From: Myxococcales bacterium
Lineage (GTDB): Bacteria; Myxococcota_A; Polyangia; Polyangiales; Ga0077539
NCBI GenBank assembly: GCA_013298625.1
Contig: JAAFIF010000011.1
Location: 68,435-132,434 of the forward strand
Length of the DNA stretch: 64,000 bases
Direction of reading: 5' to 3'
Positions 1-6,924 of this stretch are shown in pieces (position 1 is the stretch's first letter; every line of letters starts with the position of its first letter). A program made the translations under genes and the position numbers. The notes beneath the pieces are model-generated. The model ran no database searches. It was not told the origin of the DNA and was given only the letters and a program-made list of their open reading frames with translations.

Positions 1-1764
1 CGCCCGACGCCCGCGCCGGTCGAGCTCGATCGCCGCGCGCTGCCCGTCGTCGAAGTGCACGGCTTTTTGCGCACGCGCTTCGAGATGTTTCACGATTTCA
101 CGCTGGGCTGGGACCGCGTCCCAGGCCCTGGCGGCGTCGGTCGCGTGTACGACGACGGGGTCTTCCGCGGCTCTGGGATCCCGTGGGTGCGCAACCCGGA
201 CAACTTCTCGGGCTGGTGCAACGGCGTGACGGGAACGGACGGCGTCTTCACCGCCAACCCGTCGAGCCCGTGCGCCAACGGCACGCAGGTGATGGCGAAC
301 ATGCGCTTTCGCTTCGAGCCCGAGATTCACCCAGTGGACTGGGTGGTGATCCGCTCGCAGATCGACGTGCTCGACAACCTCGTGATGGGCTCGACCCCCG
401 AGGGTGGATACACCGCGGGATTTCGCTCGCCGTTCGCGCCCAACCAGTTTCTGTCGAACACGCAGGTCTCTCCGCAGGTGGGGCTCAACACCCTGACGGA
501 CTCGATTCTCGTGAAGCGCGCGTGGGCCGAGGCCACCAACTCGACGCTCGGCACGCTGCGCTTCGGCCGCATGCCCTGGCACTGGGGGCTCGGAATGCTC
601 CAGAACGCCGGCAACGACACGGACGCGGACTACCAGACGACGGTCGATCGCGTCGGCTACCAGGGCCGCTACCGCCCGTACAATCTCTTCTTCGGCGCGG
701 CATGGGACTTCATGAGCTCGGGCGTCACGAGCCAGCGCCGCGCGATCGATGCGGGCCAAGGGCAGACGTACGACCTGTCGATGTACGACAACGTTCATCA
801 GGTCGTGGCGTACGCGGGACGTCAGCTCGACATCGAAGATCAGCGCGCGGCCGTGGCCCGCAACGAAGTGGTCTTCAACGCGGGCGGCTACGTCTCGTAT
901 CGCTGGCAGTTTCTCTCGGGCGAAGGCGTGCAGACGGACCGCGCGACGCGCGCGGGCGGCACGATGATCGACGCGATCGAAGCGGGCACGCTCAACGGCA
1001 GCTCGCAGACGTACGGCGAAGGGCTCGCGCGCCGCGACGCGTGGCAGCTGACCACCGACGGCTGGTTTCAGATCCTCGGAAAGATCTTTCGCGTCGAGGG
1101 CGAGCTCGCCTACACGCGCGGCTGGATGTACTCGGCTGCCAACAACGCGGCGAGCGCGCGCAACGGCTATTACATCTCGCAGTTCGGCGCGCTGCTCGAG
1201 GCTGAGCTCCGACCGATCCCGCGCCTGCGCATCGAGCTCAAGATGGGCTACGCGAGCGGCGACGCAGAGACCGAAGGGCTCTCGTACTCGAACGGCGTCG
1301 CGCAGTTCAACGACGACCGCATCCTGACGAACTTCGCGTTTCACCCGAACCAGCGCATCGATTTGATCTTCTGGCGCAACATCCAGCGACAGATCTCGGG
1401 CGCGTACTTCTTCAGGCCGAGCGCGCAGTACGACTTCATCTCGGACCCCGAGGGCAACCGCTTCTTCGGCCGCGTGGACGTGATCTGGTCGCGCGCCGCC
1501 GAGTGGATCTCGACCCGCGGAAACCACGCGGACCTCGGGATCGAGATCGACGCGACGCTGCGCTACGAGAGCAACCACCGCCGCGACCCCAACGACCGCC
1601 GTCCGCTGCCGGGCTTCTTCGCGTTGGCGCAGTACGGAGTGTTCTTTCCGTTGGCGGGCTTGGGCGCGCGCGACGACGAGCGCAACAACTCGAGCTCGAC
1701 CTTGCGCACGCTCGAGCTCTTGCCGGCGCAGACCGTCCGCGGCGTGCTCGGCGTGACGTACTGA
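1..1764 (+). CDS. Outer-membrane-type protein, TIGR04551-like (5' end missing)
   Basis: The frame is open from base 1, so the gene begins before the window; the GTG at 55 is an internal codon or a weak alternative start. The 588 visible residues are rich in aromatics and alternate polar and apolar residues in stretches such as LRFGRMPWHWGLGM and RIELKMGYASGD, as expected of an outer-membrane beta-barrel. It ends GVLGVTY, close to the aromatic C-terminus typical of barrels. The opening motif (VEVHGFLRTRFEMFHDF) recalls the myxobacterial family labelled TIGR04551, whose function is unknown. It is followed by a 112 bp gap and then radA in the same direction. The barrel assignment is inference; the family name is from memory. 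Confidence 0.6.
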   Translation, partial: RPTPAPVELDRRALPVVEVHGFLRTRFEMFHDFTLGWDRVPGPGGVGRVYDDGVFRGSGIPWVRNPDNFSGWCNGVTGTDGVFTANPSSPCANGTQVMANMRFRFEPEIHPVDWVVIRSQIDVLDNLVMGSTPEGGYTAGFRSPFAPNQFLSNTQVSPQVGLNTLTDSILVKRAWAEATNSTLGTLRFGRMPWHWGLGMLQNAGNDTDADYQTTVDRVGYQGRYRPYNLFFGAAWDFMSSGVTSQRRAIDAGQGQTYDLSMYDNVHQVVAYAGRQLDIEDQRAAVARNEVVFNAGGYVSYRWQFLSGEGVQTDRATRAGGTMIDAIEAGTLNGSSQTYGEGLARRDAWQLTTDGWFQILGKIFRVEGELAYTRGWMYSAANNAASARNGYYISQFGALLEAELRPIPRLRIELKMGYASGDAETEGLSYSNGVAQFNDDRILTNFAFHPNQRIDLIFWRNIQRQISGAYFFRPSAQYDFISDPEGNRFFGRVDVIWSRAAEWISTRGNHADLGIEIDATLRYESNHRRDPNDRRPLPGFFALAQYGVFFPLAGLGARDDERNNSSSTLRTLELLPAQTVRGVLGVTY

Positions 1765-1822
1765 GAGACCGCGCAGGGGGTCTGCGCGCGGATCGGCGGG
1801 GATCAGCAGCGCTCATCACGCG

Positions 1823-1839
1823 GTGACATAGTCTGTCAC
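1823..1839. promoter_or_regulatory. Perfect inverted repeat upstream of radA
   Basis: GTGACA-TAGTC-TGTCAC is a perfect 6-bp inverted repeat with a 5-bp spacer, ending 37 bp before the proposed radA start. Its size and symmetry suit a dimeric repressor operator. It does not match the LexA boxes I know, and no regulator is assigned. Confidence 0.35.
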
Positions 1840-1876
1840 AGGGTGGATTGCGCGCGGACGCGCGGGCGCGTAGGGA

Positions 1877-3280
1877 GTGCGAGTGGTGAAGAGCACGGCG
1901 TGGTTCTGCAACGAGTGCGGGGGTGACTCAGCGAAGTGGTCCGGACAGTGTCCGCACTGCAAAGCGTGGAACACCCTGGTCGAAGAGAAGGTCGCCCACC
2001 GCGGCGCGGGCAGCGGCAAATCGCGCGCGCGCGGGAGCGCCTTGCGGGTGAGCGAAGGGCACGGCGCCGTCGCGCTGACGGAGGCGATGAAGGACGAGTC
2101 CGTGCGGCTCACCACGGGCATGGGCGAGATCGATCGCGTGCTCGGCGGCGGGCTCGTTCAGGGCTCGGTCGTGCTAATCGGCGGCGAGCCGGGCGCGGGC
2201 AAGAGCACGCTCGTCACGCAGCTCAGCACGCAGCTGTCTGCGCACGGGACGATCTTGTACGTGAGCGGCGAAGAGAGCACCGCGCAGATCGCGGCGCGCG
2301 CGCGGCGCTTGGGGGTGACCGACGACGCTCCGGTGCGGCTGCTCGCGAGCGGAGACATGGCCGACCTCGAGCAAGCGGTGCGCATGCACTCGCCGCGGGT
2401 GGTGGTCGTGGACTCGGTGCAGACGCTGCGCGTCGACGAGCTCGAGAGCGCCGCGGGAAGCGTCACGCAGCTTCGCGAAGTGACCGCGCGGCTCGTGACG
2501 ATGGCCAAGCAAGAGGGGCGCGCGGTGCTGCTCATCGGCCACGTGACGAAGGACGGGACGATCGCGGGGCCGAAGGTGCTCGAGCACCTGGTCGACGTGG
2601 TGCTCTCGTTCGACGGCGATCGCTCGGGCGGACCGCGCGTGGTGCGCGCGTTGAAGAACCGCTTCGGCGCGACGGGCGAGCTCGCGGTGCTCGAGATGAC
2701 CCGCGACGGCTTGCGGGAAGTGCCCGATCCGAGCGCGCTGTTTCTGGCGGAGAGACCGAAGGACGTTCCGGGGTCGGTGGTGCTCGCGAGCGCGGATGGA
2801 GCGCGGCCGTTGCTGCTCGAAGTGCAAGCGTTGGTCACGCCGACGGCGATGCCCTCTCCGCGCAGGGTCGCGACGGGGATCGACGCGACGCGGCTGTCGA
2901 TCCTCGCGGCGGTGCTCACGCAGCGCGCGCCGCTTCCGCTGCGCGAGCACGACGTGTTCGTGGCGATGGCAGGCGGCGCCGCGGTCGACGAGCCCGCGGC
3001 GGACCTCGGCGTCGCGTGCGCGATCGCGTCGAGCGTGGTCGAAGTGGCGCTGCCGGCGGACCTGGTGGTGTTCGGCGAGGTCGGTTTGGCCGGCGAAATC
3101 AGGGCTGTTCCGCGCGCGACCGTGCGGCTCGAAGAGGCGGTGAAGCTCGGCTTCAAGCGGGCGCTGGTGCCGCGGGCGAATGTCGAGCGCGGAGAGGTTC
3201 CGCCGGGGATCCAAGCGGTGGGCGTGGGCCACGTGCGCGAGATCGCGGCTTGGATCGAGCGCAAGGCCGAGGGGCGCTGA
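1877..3280 (+). CDS. radA: DNA repair protein RadA
   Basis: RadA/Sms is a RecA-related, DnaB-like ATPase that drives branch migration and processing of recombination intermediates. All family landmarks are present in order: a four-Cys zinc finger (C11, C14, C25, C28), Walker A GEPGAGKST near residues 103-111, the RadA-specific KNRFG motif at 260-264, and a C-terminal Lon-protease-like domain (about 300-455). The 467-residue length is slightly above the usual 450-460. The start is GTG; in-frame GTGs at 1883 and 1886 are equally possible and change only two or three residues. It ends 6 bp from the convergent glyoxalase gene. The identification is secure; only the start is uncertain. Confidence 0.96.
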   Translation: MRVVKSTAWFCNECGGDSAKWSGQCPHCKAWNTLVEEKVAHRGAGSGKSRARGSALRVSEGHGAVALTEAMKDESVRLTTGMGEIDRVLGGGLVQGSVVLIGGEPGAGKSTLVTQLSTQLSAHGTILYVSGEESTAQIAARARRLGVTDDAPVRLLASGDMADLEQAVRMHSPRVVVVDSVQTLRVDELESAAGSVTQLREVTARLVTMAKQEGRAVLLIGHVTKDGTIAGPKVLEHLVDVVLSFDGDRSGGPRVVRALKNRFGATGELAVLEMTRDGLREVPDPSALFLAERPKDVPGSVVLASADGARPLLLEVQALVTPTAMPSPRRVATGIDATRLSILAAVLTQRAPLPLREHDVFVAMAGGAAVDEPAADLGVACAIASSVVEVALPADLVVFGEVGLAGEIRAVPRATVRLEEAVKLGFKRALVPRANVERGEVPPGIQAVGVGHVREIAAWIERKAEGR

Positions 3281-3286
3281 GCGCGC

Positions 3287-3712
3287 TCACCACTCGCCAG
3301 TGTTGCCCATGGAGAGCCACGGCTCTGCGGGCGCGAGCGCGTCGCCCTTCTGCAGCAACTCGATCGATTGCCCGTCGGGCGAGCGAACAAACGCCATGCG
3401 ACCGTCGCGCGGAGGACGATTGATCACGACGCCAGCAGCCATGAGCTTGTGGCACGCGGCGTAGATGTCATCGACCTCGTACGCGAGGTGACCGAAGAAG
3501 CGACCCGTCGCGTAGGGATCCTTCTGGTCCCAGTTGTACGTCAGCTCGACCTCGGCTTCGTCGCCGGTCGCGCCGGTGGACAAGAACGCGAGCGTGAAGC
3601 GCCCTGCTTCGCTGTCCTTTCGGCGCACGAGGCGAAGGCCCAGCTTGTTGCAGAAGAAGTCGAGCGCGAGGTCGAGGTCGCGCACGCGCAGCATCGTGTG
3701 GAGGAACCGCAT
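3287..3712 (-). CDS. gloA: Lactoylglutathione lyase (glyoxalase I)
   Basis: A vicinal-oxygen-chelate enzyme that isomerises the methylglyoxal-glutathione hemithioacetal to S-lactoylglutathione. The 141 residues align along their length with E. coli GloA ([13 protein letters not shown] against MRLLHTMLRVGDL). All four metal ligands are visible: H5, E56 (in VELTYNW), H75 (in FGHLAY) and E118 (in SIELLQ). The ATG at 3712 is chosen because it matches the family start exactly; the frame runs open about 23 codons further upstream but that part looks like noise. It is convergent with radA and divergent from the cytochrome gene. The Ni/Co-dependent short bacterial type is likely. Confidence 0.93.
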   Translation of the reverse strand: MRFLHTMLRVRDLDLALDFFCNKLGLRLVRRKDSEAGRFTLAFLSTGATGDEAEVELTYNWDQKDPYATGRFFGHLAYEVDDIYAACHKLMAAGVVINRPPRDGRMAFVRSPDGQSIELLQKGDALAPAEPWLSMGNTGEW

Positions 3713-3809
3713 GGCGCGCGAGCATTGTCGCAACGCCGCGCTTTGCCTAGCGGGTGATCGACGCAACCGCGCGCGAAGCACCCACGCGTCGGTGCGGGTC
3801 GAACCGACT

Positions 3810-3834
3810 TTTCGGTGTCACCGATATTTCGGTG
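3810..3834. promoter_or_regulatory. Repeat cluster between gloA and the cytochrome gene
   Basis: TTTCGGTG occurs twice, 17 bp apart (3810 and 3827), and the first copy overlaps an 11-bp palindrome CGGTG-T-CACCG (3813-3823). It lies in the 211-bp divergent intergenic region between the glyoxalase and the di-heme peroxidase, so it could be an operator for either gene. No regulator is identified. Confidence 0.3.
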
Positions 3835-3923
3835 AGCTCTCGCAGAGCAAATCCCGCGAATCGCAACGTCGCGAGCGCGGCACCAATCGTGCGATGCGCT
3901 CTCTGCAGAGGAACAGGACCAAC

Positions 3924-5039
3924 ATGAACACTCCACGCTGGATGATGCTGGGCGCGACGATCGCGCTCATCGGCGCATGCAAATCGAGGCCGGCGACGCA
4001 GCCCACGCCCACGCCTGCGCCCGCGACGCAACAGACGCCCACACCCCCACGGCCGCGCACTCCGCGCGTGGGAGAGCCCGTGGCTGCGCTTCCGGAGGTG
4101 CAGACCAACGAGCAGAAGGTGCTGCTCGGGCGACGGCTGTTTCACGACACGCGGCTGTCCGGCGACAACACGCTCTCGTGCGCTTCGTGCCACTCGATGG
4201 ACACGGGCGGCGCCGAGCACCGCCGCGTCTCGACAGGAATCCGCGGGCAACAAGGGCCGATCAACGCGCCCACGGTGCTCAACTCGGCGTTGAACTTCGT
4301 TCAGTTCTGGGACGGGCGCGCGGCGGACCTCGCGGCGCAAGCGGCGGGCCCCGTGGCGAACGCGATCGAGATGGGCGCGCAGTGGCCGCAGGTGGTCGAG
4401 CGCGTTCGCGCGGACGCGACGTACCTCGCTTCGTTTACCGCCGCGGGCTACGCGGACGGCGTGACGCAGGCGAACATCACCGGCGCGATCGCCGAGTACG
4501 AGCGCTCGCTGCGGACGCCTTCGCGCTTCGATCGCTACTTGCTCGGCGAAGACGACGCGATCACGGACACCGAGCGTCGCGGGTACGAGACCTTCAAGAG
4601 CGTGGGCTGCGTGTCGTGCCACATGGGCGCGGGCATCGGCGGGACGACGTACCAGCGCATGGGCGCGCGTCGCGACTACTTCGCGGACCGCGGCAACCTG
4701 ACCGAAGCGGACAACGGCAGGTTCAACGTCACGCGGCAGGACGGGGATCGGCACTTCTTCAAGGTTCCGCTGTTGCGCAACGTCGAGCTGACGGCGCCGT
4801 ATCTTCACGACGGAACGCAGGCGACGCTCGAGGACACCGTGCGCGTGATGGGGCGCTACCAGCTCGGGATGGACCTGACGTCGACGCAGGTCGAAGAGAT
4901 CACCGCGTGGTTGAAGAGCCTGACGGGAGAGCTCCCGGCCCACGCGCGCATGCCGGCGACGCCGAACGCACAGCCCGCAGCGGTGACCGACGGCGGCGCG
5001 GCGACGGTGGACGCGAGCGCCGCAGCGACCGCGCACTGA
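3924..5039 (+). CDS. Di-heme cytochrome c peroxidase / MauG-family lipoprotein
   Basis: A periplasmic, lipid-anchored di-heme c protein. The 371 residues begin with a lipoprotein signal (lipobox IGAC, Cys19), followed by a Thr/Pro-rich linker. There are two heme c sites, CASCH (86-90) and CVSCH (229-233), in the CCP/MauG arrangement, with the typical FWDGRA segment between them and an LLRNVELTAPYLHDG segment after the second. Such proteins reduce peroxide or carry out MauG-like oxidations; which applies here cannot be told. The ATG at 3924 places the signal peptide correctly; ATG 3894 would add ten residues. The Ala-rich tail after about residue 340 looks disordered. It stands alone and reads toward the tRNA terminator. 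Confidence 0.9.
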   Translation: MNTPRWMMLGATIALIGACKSRPATQPTPTPAPATQQTPTPPRPRTPRVGEPVAALPEVQTNEQKVLLGRRLFHDTRLSGDNTLSCASCHSMDTGGAEHRRVSTGIRGQQGPINAPTVLNSALNFVQFWDGRAADLAAQAAGPVANAIEMGAQWPQVVERVRADATYLASFTAAGYADGVTQANITGAIAEYERSLRTPSRFDRYLLGEDDAITDTERRGYETFKSVGCVSCHMGAGIGGTTYQRMGARRDYFADRGNLTEADNGRFNVTRQDGDRHFFKVPLLRNVELTAPYLHDGTQATLEDTVRVMGRYQLGMDLTSTQVEEITAWLKSLTGELPAHARMPATPNAQPAAVTDGGAATVDASAAATAH

Positions 5040-5135
5040 GCGGGACGACGGGGAGCGAGCGCTGCGGGGACAGTGTTCGATCGTTGGACCGATGCACGTC
5101 GCCAGCGCCGCGACCGGAGGCGGGGGGCGGAGAAA

Positions 5136-5164
5136 CACAAAAAGCCACGATTCTCATCGTGGCT
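5136..5164 (-). terminator. Intrinsic terminator of the His-Arg-Lys tRNA unit
   Basis: Read leftward, AGCCACGA-TGAGAA-TCGTGGCT forms a perfect 8-bp stem with a 6-nt loop, followed at once by TTTTTGTG. It starts 12 nt beyond the 3' end of tRNA-Lys. It is the clearest Rho-independent terminator in the window. Confidence 0.85.
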
Positions 5165-5176
5165 CTTGGTGTTGGG

Positions 5177-5252
5177 TGGTGGGTGATAAAGGACTTGAAC
5201 CTTTAGCCAACGGATTAAGAGTCCGCTGCTCTACCGATTGAGCTAATCACCC
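5177..5252 (-). tRNA. tRNA-Lys (anticodon CTT)
   Basis: Full cloverleaf read leftward: acceptor GGGTGAT pairs with ATCACCC; D-arm TAGCTCAATCGGTAGAGCA; anticodon loop CTCTTAA (anticodon CTT) on a GCGGA/TCCGT stem; T-loop GGTTCAAGTCC. The 3' CCA is encoded (discriminator A at 5180, CCA at 5179-5177). It is the last gene of a three-tRNA unit and is followed by an intrinsic terminator. Confidence 0.97.
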
Positions 5253-5313
5253 GAAATCTGTCACCAGAGACGCTTACCGCCTGCGTGGACGCACGAGGCT
5301 TCTTTCGAAGCTG

Positions 5314-5387
5314 CGCGCCCGGCCCGATTCGAACGGGCGACCTGCGGATTCGAAGTCCGATGCTCTATCCAGCTGAGCTACGGGCGC
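5314..5387 (-). tRNA. tRNA-Arg (anticodon TCG)
   Basis: Acceptor GCGCCCG pairs with CGGGCGC; anticodon loop CTTCGAA gives TCG (reads CGA/CGG); T-arm GCCCG-TTCGAAT-CGGGC. CCA is not encoded: after discriminator G the sequence is CAGC. A small GCTTC-GAAA-GAAGC hairpin with a GNRA-type loop follows almost at once (5298-5311) and may guide 3' processing. Middle gene of the leftward unit. Confidence 0.96.
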
Positions 5388-5405
5388 TTCGACGGCGGCG
5401 TCTCT

Positions 5406-5464
5406 ATCATCTGGTTTTTCGACCCGTCAACATTTTTGTGCTGCGAATCTCTTCACCAGATGAT
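5406..5464 (-). repeat. 10-bp inverted repeat in the His-Arg tRNA spacer
   Basis: ATCATCTGGT (5406-5415) and ACCAGATGAT (5455-5464) are perfect inverted copies separated by 39 nt of T-rich sequence. In the leftward transcript they could pair and enclose the whole spacer, possibly presenting the flanking tRNA ends to processing nucleases. Confidence 0.6.
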
Positions 5465-5467
5465 CGG

Positions 5468-5541
5468 GGTGACCGACGGGATTTGAACCCGCGACATTCG
5501 GTACCACAAACCGACGCTCTACCGACTGAGCTACGGCCACC
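5468..5541 (-). tRNA. tRNA-His (anticodon GTG)
   Basis: Acceptor GTGGCCG pairs with CGGTCAC (one G-T pair); the extra 5' G (complement of 5541) faces C73 (complement of 5468), the hallmark of tRNA-His. Anticodon stem TCGGT/ACCGA with loop TTGTGGT (anticodon GTG); T-arm GCGGG-TTCAAAT-CCCGT. CCA is not encoded. First gene of the leftward tRNA unit. Confidence 0.96.
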
Positions 5542-5552
5542 AGCGATCATCA

Positions 5553-5635
5553 CCCTCTCGGCAGTCGCCAGGGTTGGCGCCAACGTGAGAGGGAGGGTCC
5601 GTGACGAAGCGCTGCGGTGACCGCAGCAGTTCGTC
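5553..5635 (-). other. Structured leader upstream of tRNA-His
   Basis: Two consecutive hairpins lie between the promoter and tRNA-His. The first is GACGAA-gc-GCTGCGG-tga-CCGCAGC-ag-TTCGTC (5603-5635). The second has outer arms CCCTCTC (5553-5559) and GAGAGGG (5587-5593) enclosing CGCCA-GGGT-TGGCG (5566-5579). They occupy nearly the whole leader. Neither has a T-run, so RNA processing or stability roles are more likely than termination. Confidence 0.6.
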
Positions 5636-5646
5636 AGCGGGGGCGG

Positions 5647-5675
5647 TGTATAATGGGTCCCTGAGACGTCGTCAA
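5647..5675 (-). promoter_or_regulatory. Sigma70-type promoter of the His-Arg-Lys tRNA unit
   Basis: Read leftward, TTGACG (complement of 5670-5675) and TATACA (complement of 5647-5652) are separated by exactly 17 nt. This is a near-consensus vegetative promoter, placed just upstream of the structured leader. Confidence 0.75.
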
Positions 5676-5692
5676 CCTCTCAACAACAAGTC

Positions 5693-5721
5693 GTGACAGA
5701 TGGGGTCGGGGTTGTTAGGGT
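5693..5721 (+). promoter_or_regulatory. Probable promoter of the Pro-Arg tRNA unit
   Basis: GTGACA (5693-5698) and TAGGGT (5716-5721) are 17 nt apart. Transcription would begin near 5728, a short leader before tRNA-Pro at 5742. The -10 is weaker than that of the opposing unit, but its spacing and position fit. Confidence 0.5.
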
Positions 5722-5741
5722 CCGCGCTCTCGAACAGCGTT

Positions 5742-5818
5742 CGGGGTGTAGCACAGCCTGGTAGTGCGCCAGCTTTGGGAGCTGGATGTCGTCGGTTCGA
5801 ATCCGGCCACCCCGACCA
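5742..5818 (+). tRNA. tRNA-Pro (anticodon TGG)
   Basis: Acceptor CGGGGTG pairs with CACCCCG; anticodon loop TTTGGGA on a CCAGC/GCTGG stem gives TGG; T-loop GGTTCGAATCC. Discriminator A and an encoded CCA (5816-5818) end the gene. It probably shares a transcript with the tRNA-Arg that starts 56 nt later. Confidence 0.97.
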
Positions 5819-5873
5819 CCAACGCGATGCTTCGCGTCTGCGCCCGATGAGGGCGTTGCGCGCGGCCCGCGAT

Positions 5874-5947
5874 GCGCCCGTAGCTCAGATGGATAGAGCG
5901 GCGGCCTTCTAAGCCGATGGTCAGGGGTTCGACTCCCTTCGGGCGCG
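5874..5947 (+). tRNA. tRNA-Arg (anticodon TCT)
   Basis: Acceptor GCGCCCG pairs with CGGGCGC; anticodon loop CTTCTAA gives TCT (reads AGA/AGG, rare codons in this GC-rich genome). T-arm has GGTTCGACTCC. CCA is not encoded. Its acceptor stem is identical to that of tRNA-Arg(TCG) on the other strand. A regulatory gene follows 79 nt later on the same strand. Confidence 0.96.
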
Positions 5948-6026
5948 CATGTCCTCGACGCGGGATGAAGCGACCGCGCCACGGTCGGTGCTGTGCGCGC
6001 CGTTGCTTGCTACGGTCGGCGCCGTC

Positions 6027-6920
6027 ATGCACGCGTTTGTACGGTTTCGGCTGCCGAGCGGAGCGTCGGCGGACCTGGGGCACGGAGACATCATCGGGCG
6101 CTTGAAGAGCGCGGCGCTGTGCGTCGACGACCCGCGGGTGTCCGAGGCGCACGCGATGGTCAGCGTGCGGCGCGGCGAGCTCGTGCTGCTCTCGCTGCGA
6201 CGGATGTTCTCGGTGCGAGGAAAACCGCTGGGCGAAGCGGTCTTGCGCGAGGGGATGGTGATCGATCTAGCCGAGGGCGTCGTGCTCACCGTCGAGGACG
6301 TCAACGTGCCCGATCGGGTGCTCGCGATGACGATGGACGGGCTCGGCACGACGATTCTCCCCGCGACCGCGAGCGTCACGCTGGGCCCGCCTGTCGCCCT
6401 CGCCCCGCGCTTCGAGCCCGACGCCGACCTGCACGTGTGGTGGAACGGCCACGAGTGGCGCGCGCAACCCAAAGCAGGCTCCGTCGCGGTCGTGACCGAT
6501 GGCAGCGTCGTGAAGTCCTCCACGGTGAACGCTCGCTTCGAGCTCGTCTCGAACCGCGGGAGCGAGACCACGGCCATGGCCGTCGCGACGTCCACGCCGC
6601 TCTCGTTCATCGCGTGGTTCGATACTGTCGAGATCCACCGCGACGGGCACCCCGCGGTCACCATCAGCGGCGTTGGGGCGCGGCTGCTCAGCGAGCTCGT
6701 GGCTTTCGACGGCCCCGTCGAGTGGGCGGTCGCGGCGCGCGAAGTGTGGACGGACTCGATCGAGCCCGACGAGCTTCGGCACCGGTGGGACGTCACGCTC
6801 GCTCGCTTGCGCGCCAAGCTGCGCGAGGCCGGCGTGCGCGCGGATCTCATCCGCTCGACGGGCGCGGGGCTCGTTCAGCTCGTGCGCTACCCCGCGGATC
6901 GCTTCGACGACCGACGCTGA
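6027..6920 (+). CDS. FHA-like / OmpR-type winged-helix regulator
   Basis: This 297-residue protein begins with an FHA-like fold (about 1-95: GHGDIIGR, then VDDPRVSEAHAMVSVRRGELVL, a pattern of phosphothreonine-binding FHA domains). A linker follows, and the C-terminus (about 200-297) has the spacing of an OmpR/Trans_reg_C winged helix (LLSELV, AREVW, LRHRWDVTLARLRAKLREAGVRADLIRSTG without more than family-level similarity). It has no receiver domain, so input probably comes through the FHA domain from a phosphoprotein. It is convergent with a Ser/Thr kinase gene 4 bp away, a plausible partner. The ATG at 6027 is chosen because the frame upstream runs into tRNA-Arg. The DNA target is unknown. 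Confidence 0.75.
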   Translation: MHAFVRFRLPSGASADLGHGDIIGRLKSAALCVDDPRVSEAHAMVSVRRGELVLLSLRRMFSVRGKPLGEAVLREGMVIDLAEGVVLTVEDVNVPDRVLAMTMDGLGTTILPATASVTLGPPVALAPRFEPDADLHVWWNGHEWRAQPKAGSVAVVTDGSVVKSSTVNARFELVSNRGSETTAMAVATSTPLSFIAWFDTVEIHRDGHPAVTISGVGARLLSELVAFDGPVEWAVAAREVWTDSIEPDELRHRWDVTLARLRAKLREAGVRADLIRSTGAGLVQLVRYPADRFDDRR

Positions 6921-6924
6921 GCGC

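Noticed and set aside
3714..3783. N-terminal extension of the glyoxalase frame to 3781
   Set aside because: The family begins exactly at [10 protein letters not shown]; the extension has no match and would cross the gene's promoter area.
5649..5654. TATAAT on the + strand as a rightward promoter -10
   Set aside because: No -35 at suitable distance on the + strand; the overlapping leftward pair TTGACG/TATACA has exact 17-nt spacing and serves the tRNA-His unit.
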